Source: Loxodes magnus
Lineage: Eukaryota; Ciliophora; Karyorelictea; Loxodida; Loxodidae
NCBI GenBank assembly: GCA_946699065.1
Contig: CAMPDV010002119.1
Location: 1 to 64,000 of the forward strand
Length of the DNA stretch: 64,000 nucleotides
Direction: 5' to 3'
A program made the translations under genes and the position numbers. Within the stretch, counting starts at the first letter, position 1, and every line of letters starts with the position of its first letter. Positions 15,001-26,136 of this stretch are shown piece after piece. The notes under the pieces were generated by a model, which was not told where the DNA came from, did not search any database, and saw only the letters and a list, made by a program, of their open reading frames with translations.

Positions 15001-16413
15001 AAAGCATACTTTGAAGTGAGAATACGCAATTTTGATATCAGAGTGAGTTAACAAAGTATGAAAAAAAGTTAGTTTATTTTTACAGAGAAAAAGCATAGTT
15101 TTTGAAGTGAGAATACGCAATTTTGATATCAGAGTGAGTTAACAAAGTATGAAAAAAAGTTAGTTTATTTTTACAGAGAAAAAGCATACTTTGAAGTGAG
15201 AATACGCAATTTTGATATCAGAGTGAGTTAACAAAGTATGAAAAAAAGTTAGTTTATTTTTACAGAGAAAAAGCATACTTTGAAGTGAGAATACGCAATT
15301 TTGATATCAGAGTGAGTTAACAAAGTATGAAAAAAAGTTAGTTTATTTTTACAGAGAAAAAGCATACTTTGAAGTGAGAATACGCAATTTTGATATCAGA
15401 GTGAGTTAACAAAGTATGAAAAAAAGTTAGTTTATTTTTACAGAGAAAAAGCATACTTTGAAGTGAGAATACGCAATTTTGATATCAGAGTGAGTTAACA
15501 AAGTATGAAAAAAAGTTAGTTTATTTTTACAGAGAAAAAGCATACTTTGAAGTGAGAATACGCAATTTTGATATCAGAGTGAGTTAACAAAGTATGAAAA
15601 AAAGTTAGTTTATTTTTACAGAGAAAAAGCATACTTTGAAGTGAGAATACGCAATTTTGATATCAGAGTGAGTTAACAAAGTATGAAAAAAAGTTAGTTT
15701 ATTTTTACAGAGAAAAAGCATACTTTAAAGTGAGAATACGCAATTTTGATATCAGAGTGAGTTAACAAAGTATGAAAAAAAGTTAGTTTATTTTTACAGA
15801 GAAAAAGCATACTTTGAAGTGAGAATACGCAATTTTGATATCAGAGTGAGTTAACAAAGTATGAAAAAAAGTTAGTTTATTTTTACAGAGAAAAAGCATA
15901 GTTTTTAAAGTGAGAATACGCAATTTTGATATCAGAGTGAGTTAACAAAGTATGAAAAAAAGTTAGTTTATTTTTACAGAGAAAAAGCATACTTTGAAGT
16001 GAGAATACGCAATTTTGATATCAGAGTGAGTTAACAAAGTATGAAAAAAAGTTAGTTTATTTTTACAGAGAAAAAGCATACTTTGAAGTGAGAATACGCA
16101 ATTTTGATATCAGAGTGAGTTAACAAAGTATGAAAAAAAGTTAGTTTATTTTTACAGAGAAAAAGCATACTTTAAAGTGAGAATACGCAATTTTGATATC
16201 AGAGTGAGTTAACAAAGTATGAAAAAAAGTTAGTTTATTTTTACAGAGAAAAAGCATAGTTTTTGAAGTGAGAATACGCAATTTTGATATCAGAGTGAGT
16301 TAACAAAGTATGAAAAAAAGTTAGTTTATTTTTTACAGAGAAAAAGCATACTTTGAAGTGAGAATACGCAATTTTGATATCAGAGTGAGTTAACAAAGTA
16401 TGAAAAAAAGTTA
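1..16413. repeat. 89-bp satellite tandem array, about 184 copies
   Basis: The whole stretch is a head-to-tail array of an 89-bp monomer, nearly identical from copy to copy. Each typical monomer holds a 9-bp perfect inverted repeat (CAAAGTATG and CATACTTTG) around a 34-bp A/T-rich loop, plus GATATC and GTTAAC palindromes. Differences are mostly one-base homopolymer indels and a recurring variant in which the right inverted-repeat arm reads CATAGTTTTT. The first copies (1-120) are the most diverged, so the left edge may be near; the right edge is abrupt within a monomer at 16413. Because 89 is not a multiple of 3, no reading frame persists beyond two or three units. Function is unknown; a subtelomeric, centromeric or other heterochromatic satellite is an inference. 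Confidence 0.98.
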
Positions 16414-16576
16414 AATATTAGGAAATTTAAGTAGAAGTAAGTGTAGAATTTATTTTATATTTTATATTTTTTAATTCTTAAAATAAAAAGACATTATATA
16501 TTCATTCTAGAAAGCAACCTTTCGAGGTAATGTCGAAATTTCACCTATTAGTTTACTGTTCTTAGCATACCAAGTT

Positions 16577-17050
16577 TCATTCTAGTTCTTTTATTTTTTA
16601 GTTTAGTATCTCTTTATTTTGCAATTTCTTATTATCTAACTGGAAGAAGAATTTGATTACTTCACTCGTGTCACCTCATCATTTATATTTCGACTCAAAA
16701 TTTTTATGGAAATTGAAGTCTTCCTAATTAAGCTTAAATTTTGCTTAAGGTATGGAAGCTAAAAAATTCGAATAATCTATTCTATCTGCCAGTAATTTAT
16801 CTGAAGTTCCCGAAGGTAGAAATTTTTCCAAATATTCTTGGAAAGGATTAACTGCTTTCTACTACAGTAGGAGAAGGAAAAGATTGTTCTTGCTTTGTAT
16901 TTACGCTACTACTATCTAGCACTTGATGAAAATTGAGTCATGCTAGTCTTTGGCCTTAATGCTATTATCGTTACCTTTTATGCATCTAACCAAATTTTCT
17001 ATCGAGGAAGTAATTCTCTCGATTTTATCTCTTTATAATTTCAGATCCAT
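16577..17050 (-). CDS. Possible small protein gene, unknown function
   Basis: This minus-strand frame of 158 codons begins with ATG-GAT-CTG and ends at a TGA (16577-16579); later TGAs at 16541 and 16502 are alternative ends. Read with UAR = Gln and UGA = Trp it gives a hydrophilic, mixed-composition protein of about 157 residues with two adjacent TGA/Trp codons near the C terminus. No family is recognised and there is no intron in the model. A plus-strand ATG frame of 62 codons at 17098-17283, with a possible membrane segment and a TGA end, lies just upstream and is equally unproven. Since stop codons are nearly absent under this code, the call rests mainly on protein-like appearance and is weak. 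Confidence 0.25.
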
Positions 17051-17283
17051 ATTAAGGATAAAGTTTTACTATCAGCTGAATTAATTAAATTTTCATCATG
17101 AAAAGGCTAAATTGTTTCGTACAGCTAAATGAATTTGCTTTCAGCGATTCAGACTCTTGGAATTTTTGGTTTATTATTCTAATTATTCTATTAAGTTTCC
17201 TTATGAGTAAATCTAGAGGCAGTAAGGATTTTATTAATATCAGTGAAATTATCCGAAGTGCCTTGTTACAATTCTAGCAGTGA

Positions 17284-20200
17284 AGACTTTTTAGTCTCTT
17301 ATTTAAAGGCATTGGATTAATTTTGCATTTTATACATTTTAGCATTTTATTGATTTAATAAAATAAAAATTTTTCTTAAAGTTTAATGAATTGAAAAATA
17401 AAGTAAATAGAGTATTTTCTAGGTATCTAGAGCTACTTTAATCTTTAAATATTTTACATTAATTTTGATTATCCAAATACCAAAACTTACTATATCAATG
17501 CTATTATATAAGAAAATTTATAGCTTCAACAAGGTTATATGAATGACTGGTATGTAAATGATTTAATCTTTATGAAGCATATGAAATAAATATTTTACAG
17601 ATCATCATAAAGAAGATTTATAAGGAAGTTATTTTCTAAATAAATAACCATATAGCTGTTTGATTATATGAATACTTAATTTTTTATTTATTTATTGCTT
17701 AAGATGATTAGAGCAAATATTACAAATCTTAATCAAATTCATCAACCTTCATAAAACTTTAGAACTACAGTCTATAGAGAATATACTGACTCCTATTCTA
17801 TTTTCTTCTAATCTCACCTAGATTTCTTGAAAATGAAGAGTTTAAAGTAATCTGTAATATTTAAGCTCATTTAATTATAATGTAGAGTTCTTTAATTTAT
17901 TAATATATTTTATACAATAGCAAATTAATAAATTAAAACTATCAAATTATAAGGAATTTTATATCTCTACTTTAGTAAAACTTTAATTTTATTCACCTTT
18001 GAGATAAAGTAGATAATTCTAAGTACTTTTATCTTAAATATTAAGACATTAATTCAGTTAAATCTAAAAAATTAGATGCAATTAGTTTAAACCTTAATTG
18101 CATAATCAATAAAACCAATCATTTTATATATGATATCCCTTTTTACATTCTTTACCTTATTTATTTTTATTCACTAAGCTTTAGAAATATTTAGCTAGTT
18201 ATGTCGAAAGATTATAAAATCAAACGCTTTAGCTAAATTGCTAAACTTTTTATATTTTTTACTTTGTAGCTTCTTATAATATTTTTATCATTCCTTAATG
18301 AATTAAATCTTTCTTTAAGAATGCTAATGAACATAGAATCTTATTTTCCTAGACAAATTTTAAGATAATAAAATGAAAGTTCTAATTCTTTTTCTTTACT
18401 ATTTTATAACTAATTAGGGATTTCTTAATGGTAGCCTATTTATCGTAGAATGCTAATGAAGCTAATTTAATGAGTACTACTAGTAATGGAATATATTATA
18501 TCCTAATATTCTTATTTCACTTCCAAATATTTCTCTAATTAACTCATACTTATTCATATCTCTAGCAATCCTATAGTTCTAATTTTTTCTATTTATTACC
18601 TTTAAATTTACTTATATCTTCTATTATAGTTAACTATGAAGGGTTAGTTAATTAATAGCTTTAGTTATTAAATAAGTTTAGATTATATAGCTATAACTAA
18701 AAGTATAAATAGATACACTTTCTTTATATCTCTATTTAATATTTTAACCATATTTCAAACTATTTAATCAGATAGTTATTAAAAAGCTTATTAAGATTAT
18801 TAATTACATTAAAGAGACTTTTTATATATGGGCTTTCTTTTAACTTTTAGAAATAAAATAGAAGTTCTTTACTTCTAATCTATCTATCTTATTTGTGTGC
18901 CTTTCAACACTAAGGACTATTTCAATGTTAAGGATTACTTTAATATTAAGGATTATTTTAGGTTTAATTTTGCTATCTATTAGATTTATATACTTTATTA
19001 GCTTTTAAGCTTTAGTTTAGTGCTTAATCCTCTCTTTTATTAATTTCCATTCTTAAGAAATAACGAAGCATATTAAAAGAATAAGCTGTCTTAATTACCA
19101 AATGATATTAGCACTTATGAATTAATACTTCAATTTACTTTTCTTTCTTAGTTTTACCTTATAGTTCGTAGCTGATCATATTTTTAAAACAATCACACAA
19201 GTTTATAGCTTAAGTTGAGTAAAGATATATGCTAAAGCAATAAGAAAAAAGTGGTTTAAGTTGTAAGATTAAGTTATCTATAACTTAAGTTAAGCTTTTC
19301 TAAATCTTTATTAGTATATTCTGGAAATGTAATAATAGATGCAAAGCATGTTAGATTTAAGTTACTAGCTATCTATTATTTTACTTACCATCTATCTTTA
19401 ATTCTTTTTCCTATTCATTAGATTTCGTAGATAAAGCTATCAAATCATATTTAGACACCAAATTAGAGAGGTCATCATAGATAAATCCCCAGCAAGGTAA
19501 TAAAATGCAAGTATAAGCCTTTACCTTAGTAACATAGATAAGAAATTTAGTTCTTAGTGTGGCTTTATTTAGTTAAAATCCTGACTAAAGAGCAGCTATA
19601 AATGAGATTCTCAATATAAGTTTATTTAATCAAATAATTCCTTTCTTCTTATCTTAGAAGGAAATCCTTAAAGAAATCTTCTTATACTACTTTCATAATA
19701 AAACATTAATAGATCCATAAGAAATAAATTATTACTCAGAAAACTTAAAAAAGCCCTAATATAATATCAGAGCATATCTTACCAGGAAATTTCAACTTAA
19801 GTTAAAGCTAAAGAAAATCCTGTAAAATCTGTCCCAGTTTTAGAAACTACTAGTTCAGAATGAGAAAACTTTAATTTAACAAAGAAGCATTTAAAATAAA
19901 CTTTAAATAGTCGGCAAAAGTTAATTATCCAGAGCCAATAATAAATTAAAATAGAAGATAAAATATAAGAATTAGGTTCCTACAAATGAGAATAATATAG
20001 TAAATATTGCTTAAAATAAAAAGAAATAAAACTAGATTGAAGAAGTTAAACTCTCAAAATAAGATAACATCCAATATTAAGAATTAGAACCTTGAAAAAG
20101 CTTTTATTCTCATAATCACCAGGAAAAATATTGAAGAATCCAAGTCTAGAAACATAAAAGTAAAAGCTTAATCTTCTTAGATTTTTAGGTTTCTTTATTA

Positions 20201-22280
20201 ACTATGAGGAGGCTTAAATAAAACGCAGAATGAAGAGTAATAACTTGAAAGCAAATTCAAGTGATTAAATATCAACCAGGAAAAAGGAAACTAATAAATT
20301 AAATTAAAAGGCCTTAGTCTACATTCTATTATTGCCTTAAACGGAATTTGAAGTGTTGAGCATTCGAAATTAAATTAAAGTAATTTAAATTGCAAAATAA
20401 GCATTACAAACTAAGCAGAAACCTATTTCAAGTAGATTAAAAGGATAAGATAAGGCAGGAGAAGATTGACAATTAGCATACCTTCCTCTTTAATTTTTTT
20501 TACTACAATTAAGCTTTTAACTGTCATATTGAAGAGCCAGAACTAATATTAAATATTAGTGAAATATCTCCTTGATCCTGTTTTTTATTGATCAGTAGAA
20601 ACTAACTACAAGAAAGATATTAAAATGAGACATTAAAATTGATAAGGTACAGAAGTATTTCAAATAAGAAAGCATAGCTTAGAGAAAGCCAAGTTAATTA
20701 TTATGCTTAATCACCGAAAAATATTTAAAACAGATTCATAGTTGGAATTCAAGAAGATTAACTTCCATTTTTAAGAAAATTAAGTAACAAAATTCCTTTA
20801 GAAGAGATTGATTTTGATTTTAGAGTAAATCTTTCTACGAAGAAACAGCTTTAAATAACTGACTTTACTTACCTTTATTATTTTATTGCTTGAGGTTACC
20901 CAAAAGGCTTGAAAAATAAAAAGAACAATATTAATATAAGACTTAACAAAATCAAAAGTTAAAGAGTGGTAATAATAATGCTGAATTTTAGTATACTGAC
21001 AGTATTGTATAAGGTATGCAACAAGTCTGCAAAAGTGTTATGTATGAAATAAGCAAAATTTATTAATACTTTAGTGAGATTTCTTAAGGTTTAAACACTT
21101 ACTAAGCATGCAGAAATTAAATAAAGACTTATTGGTATAAATCATAATAATTACTCAATTTAGTAAAGTTATCAAGTAGTAAGTAGTGTAATGTAGTATC
21201 AAGTAAAGGCTATTAGATTGCAAAACCAATAGCCTGCCTTAATAAAACTTACTTCTTTCAGGTAAATTTTGATTGACGGTCTTTCTATATAATCCAGATT
21301 CATAGTAACTTATTTAATTAAATAAACTTTTTGATTTAATAAATATATTAATAAAAAATGGTTATCTGCTTGTTTTATTTTAAGTTACAGAAACTTAAAC
21401 TAGCTTAGTATTTTACTAACGATAGCTCCTTTTTAGATATACCTAGTTCAATATTTATTATAGCCTTTTATCTCCTTCTCTTCTTGAAGCTATCATTTTT
21501 CACTTGATCTTGAAATAAGCTTTTGTATAGTTATTGCACTTGTTAATTTGGCTGAGTTTATTCATTTACTTAGACTAAATGCATCTTCCTTCATTCTACA
21601 ACTAAGCTTCTTTAAACATAAATCTAATCTCAAGTCTTAAATAAGAAAAATTTTCAAAAACTTCTAAAATACCTCCAGTATTACTAACTCTCAACTGATC
21701 TGCTTTATTTTACATCTATGAACTAAATAACCCCTTGCTTTAGCTACCAGTTTTCAGACTTATTTCCCTTTTAGCTAAACTTATAGAAACTAAGTTTTTA
21801 TTTCTTAGACATTTCTTCTTAAATAATCTAATATTGAAAATCTCAGGCCATTCCAAGGAATTTGTTGATACTTAAGCTTTTGAACTTAGCTCAGAAACTT
21901 GAATACTTCTAGCTAAATCTCAAAATTAAGTAGCTGATGTAACTTTATCAATTAGACTCTGACTAAAGATAAGTTTTTACTTAGTTTTTTGATATTCACT
22001 TATTTCTTGCATTATCAAAAAACTTAAATTTAAAGAATAAGGCACTCAACTACTTATCATATCTGTAACGTTCGAAATTGTCATGCTGATATATACCAAA
22101 AAGATTTATCTCCAACAATATACTGATAGAAGGATTTTCCATATAAATAACTTCTTACACATCAACTAAACTGGAAAAAATATCATAGTTTAGCCTTTTA
22201 ATTGAAATTCCCACTATCCATTCTAGAATTACTTAGCACACTTTTCCATATCTAAGTATGTAATTTTTACTTTAACTAAC
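17284..22280. other. AT-rich region without a confident gene
   Basis: About 5 kb of AT-rich DNA between the satellite and the inverted repeat. I see no RNA gene, transposon end or clear family motif. The best hint of coding is a purine-rich plus-strand frame at about 19400-20200 that reads as a Gln/Lys-rich protein and contains N-P-D-Q-R followed by E-I-L, which resembles the last subdomain of eukaryotic protein kinases. No glycine loop, HRD or DFG motif was found upstream, so it may be chance or the remnant of a gene. Confidence 0.3.
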
Positions 22281-23716
22281 TTAAAAGATTATATTATTTA
22301 CCTTTTATTTAATTATTAGAAGAATGGACTAGAATAAAACTTAAAAATTAATACAGGAAATAAACAAGCTAAAAGGATTAAAACTTTAAACTAGTAAAGT
22401 ATTAGACATAAATAAGTGTATTTAATGCTTAGATTATTAAACATAACTTAATTTTAATTTCTAGTTAGCCAATTAAAATAAAAATTACCTAGTTTAATAA
22501 ATTAAATGGCTTCTAGCAAGCTAATTATTAAATTATTGATTGTTGTAAATAGTTTAAAAGCTTTAGTGATGCTTGTAGCACCAAACAACAGAAGAGCTTT
22601 GATGCGAAAATTGAAGTTTCATGAAAGAGCTGAAGAATCATGCGTTGAATTCCAAACCCTCGCTAAGAAATTAACAAGACTTATAGGTATTTCTAAGAGA
22701 TATAGCAAAGCTATAATATTTTCCATGGCTACTTTTACTGGATTAAAATCTAGAACTAGATGAACATGATCATAAGATTCGCAGTTAACCATTTCGCTGT
22801 TTTGATTAATAAAGAATTCAGTAAGAATTGCTTTGGATACAAGGATAACTTAAATAGGGAAAATAATTACGTATATGAATATGTATAAAATGTTGCTGAT
22901 TCTCTTGATTGGGAATTGAAGGGAGCTGTAACACCTGTCAAAGATTAAGATTTATGCAGAATCTGCTGGGCTTTCAGTGCTGTAGGAAGTTTGGAAGGAT
23001 CTTACTTAATAAAGACTGGGGAACTGATATCCTTCTCTGAATAATAATTAATTAAGTGTTCTGGTTCATTTGGCAACCAAGGATGCGATGGTGGTTGATT
23101 GGATTCTGCCTTCCAATATTGGCAATAGAATAGTGCAGAGACTGAATCAGATTATCTAAACACTGGTGTAGATGGAAGCTGCAAAAATGATTCATCCAAG
23201 GGTATTACCGTTATAGCAAACTATGTAGAAATTCTTCCTAATGAAACTGCTTCACAAAACGCAGTCAATGAACATGTTATCCCAGTTCCAGTTGATACTT
23301 CAAATAGACCTTTCTATTCTAGAGATATTTATAAGGATAATGCTCAGCTTCGCCTAACCATGGTGGAACTCTTGTAGGTTATGGAAATAAAAATGGACAA
23401 GAACAATAAGGAATCAATAATTCGTGGAGTACAGAATGAGGGAGAAAGGAAATAATATATTGAAGAGAACCGACTCAAGCACCTCAGTTGGACAATGTGG
23501 AGTTACCTCAACTTAACCATATCCAGTTCTCTGATGAAGTCAATCAGTATGTAGATTAAATTTTTGTTTTTTCAATTAAATAATAATAAATACAGTGGTA
23601 AGCCATTTTAGGTATAGCCACTTAAATAAACTACTATAACTCTTCAATTTCTTCAGTTTTAGACATAACTAATGAAATACTTTTACATTCTGTATTGCGA
23701 TCATTCTTTCGAAGCT
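22281..23716 (+). repeat. Left arm of a large inverted repeat
   Basis: This 1.44-kb stretch reappears in inverted orientation at 29366-30806, with roughly 90 percent or more identity in the parts compared by eye and only small indels. It spans the decayed protease copy with about 225 bp upstream and 180 bp downstream. The arms are separated by about 5.6 kb. No target-site duplication or transposase gene was seen, so a segmental inverted duplication is more likely than a classical transposon. Confidence 0.9.
22506..23534 (+). pseudogene. Decayed papain-type (C1A, cathepsin L-like) cysteine protease, copy 1
   Basis: The region retains a papain-family protease: a hydrophobic signal-like start, a piece of the I29 inhibitor pro-region (F-A-V-N-H-F-A), the start of the mature enzyme (D-W-E-L-K-G-A-V-T-P-V-K), the catalytic Cys motif C-W-A-F-S-A, the G-C-D-G-G block, the P-N-H-G histidine block with V-G-Y-G, the N-S-W-S-T-E-W-G Asn block, and a C-terminal tail ending at TGA 23532. 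These pieces lie in different frames: the pro-region is broken, one shift lies just before the histidine block, and another follows the Asn block, so the gene looks dead. Two in-frame TGAs (23096 and 23437) are probably Trp codons rather than lesions, since the second sits exactly at the conserved Trp. The Gly before the catalytic Cys (normally G-S-C-W) is Arg-Ile here, another sign of decay. The inverted copy shares these changes. Confidence 0.8.
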
Positions 23717-26136
23717 AAAACTCTAATATTTCATCAGCTAGTTTTCTTTATATATATTATATAAGCAAATAATAAACTTGCTATTTTTATTCTTTATTAC
23801 TTAGATTAAACATTCTTTCTAGCCTCTTCCGAAGTATTTAGATAACAGATTCTATATTAGGTCTCAGTATTTTAATATCTGTGCCTTTAGCTTCTCAATC
23901 TACTACTTTGAGGAAAAATTTCTTTATAATTACTAAACTAAAGACTATTAAGGAAATATTACTTTAACTATGAACAGACTTTCATTTTAATATAGCATAG
24001 TTCCTAGAGTAATTCCTCATTACTTATAATCTTATTAATTTACTCTTAGGAATGTTTTATTATCATTTTGCTTCAAATTATGTAATTTAAGTATGAAATT
24101 CATCTTAAAAATCTTGCTATACGTTTATCTTTTTAGTCTCTCAGATACAAATTATTTTAATATTTATACCTTTCTTACTCTTCTCTTACTTCTTCACAGC
24201 TTTATGCTTTTTAATCCTTCTCTTAAGAAATTTTATCTATTCTATCAAGTTATTTCAAATAGACTCCTAACTTACATTTTATTTCTCTTTACTCGTTTTT
24301 TTCTATTCCTTATCTCTTTATTCAAAACTTTTGCTCCTTTCTATCAAACTTTTTTATCTTTTAATCTTATCTTAGTAAATAGAGAATTTGTAAATGCATC
24401 TAAGATATTTGATGAATCTTATGTATCAGACATTTGCCAATTTAGTGATAGTTTAATTTTCAACTGCTTTGCTTATCTTACCTTTCAAATCTAGTTTAGT
24501 TTTACTTATTTCTTCTATATTAGATTATTCTTGCTTTTCTTACTCTATCTTACTTTAATTATTTTAGCATTTCAAACTTCATAAAAATCTCTATAAAAGT
24601 ATATATAAAAGCATAGACATCAGAATAGCAATAAGAGGGATAAAAGCAAAAAATATTCCATCTTATCATAAGAGTCACTTATCATAAGTCTCTTTTCTTT
24701 ATCAACTAAAACAATTAAAATTGAAATAAAAAAGCAGGAAATCAAACTTCTAAGACTAGTTTAAGAAAAGAGGAGAGCAAATAAAAGAAAAACTACTTCA
24801 TAGCCATAAATTATACTTCTTAGTAAGATAATTTCATACAAATTTAAATTAAAGACATTGTCTTTTATCTTAAGTTCGTTAAGTAATGGAAGGTATCTGT
24901 TATACAACTGATAGATTTCGTCTTTTTGATTAAAGAGTTTTCCTCATTTAATTTAATAGGTTGTAATAATAAAATCAGTTAAAAAGACTCTTAAATGTCC
25001 CAGACACTTTTACAAATTTGGTTGATATAATCCAAGCAGCATCATTTTGAGTACAATCTAAATAATTTGATAGTATTGAGATACAAAGATAGCAAAATTC
25101 TTTGCCTATTTTTCTCATTTTAGGCTTTCGGGTAATTTGAATTGTATTTTCCTGCTGATAATTTAAAAAATTCCAAATTCATAACAATTGCTTGTGTTCT
25201 AATAAGCACAATCTGGATTTATTTGCTAACAAGATTTACCTTTATTTAGAGTATTTATACAGTATTATGAAAGGCATTTAGAATCAGTATTTAATCTGAT
25301 AATTACAAGAAGATATCTACTTGTATTGTATGCAGCTACCTTCACTTGATGTATGGCTGGATGGGAATTATGACAGACATTAATATAAATACAATTCTTT
25401 TCCATTTCACATTATAAATCTACTTGATCGTCTAAACTAGTCTTCTATAAGTTGAAAGCAAGCTAACAACCATTGCTTTTTAAGAAAAATGAAGATTTAT
25501 ACTAAGTAAACTGTGAGTTCTGTAGAATTACATTTTTCACATTTTAAATTAAAAGACTTAATTTTTAGAAAATAACTGGATTGGTTTTTCTTAATATCTA
25601 TCTAATATGAAGATAAGCCTTTTGCATTTAAAAATTTTAATGTTTGGTATTTAGTGCAAGTATTAGAATCAGAGCTTGATTAGATTTGGAATAGCATAAG
25701 TGCGTATTTACATTCTATTGGAATTCCTTAGAAGGCAAACGAATTAAGATTGCATTAGTACTTGAATGTAAAATCTTAGTACTAATTTTCTGTATACTAA
25801 GTTAAATCACCTTTTCCTATATTAAAATCGTCAATTAGAATCAGAGCTTATCTCTAGTATTTTGATCCTAGTCTTCTTAAAATACAAGCTAAATAATCTG
25901 TCTAACACTATTGAATACTTCTTATGGTTCTGTGTAGTCTAGTTAGATAAATAATAGAGAAATATAGAAGAATTAAGGTGAATTAGGAATTTAATTAGTT
26001 ATAAATAAAAATAGATTGATAGGAAATAAAGATTTCTTAGAATAATGTTTAGCCATTAAGATTAAATTACATAGCTTATTATTTAATTATAATCAAATTA
26101 TTTAATTACTTATTTATTAAACTTTAAAAATTATTG
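23717..26136. other. Spacer of the inverted repeat, no confident gene
   Basis: This AT-rich stretch lies between the left arm and the LRR gene. A standard-code ORF at 24093-24494 on the plus strand is pyrimidine-rich and hydrophobic; its antisense reads as Lys/Arg/Gln-rich protein in more than one frame, so neither is trusted. From about 24950 to 26000 several plus-strand frames look protein-like, and in the absence of stops I cannot choose between them. No RNA gene or mobile element was recognised. Confidence 0.3.

Noticed and set aside
1-16413. Regular repeats suggesting a CRISPR array
   Set aside because: There are no unique spacers: the whole 89-bp unit repeats, and the genome is eukaryotic.
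24093-24494. 133-codon hydrophobic ORF on the plus strand
   Set aside because: It is pyrimidine-rich and poor in motifs, and its antisense reads as protein in several frames; no evidence favours it.
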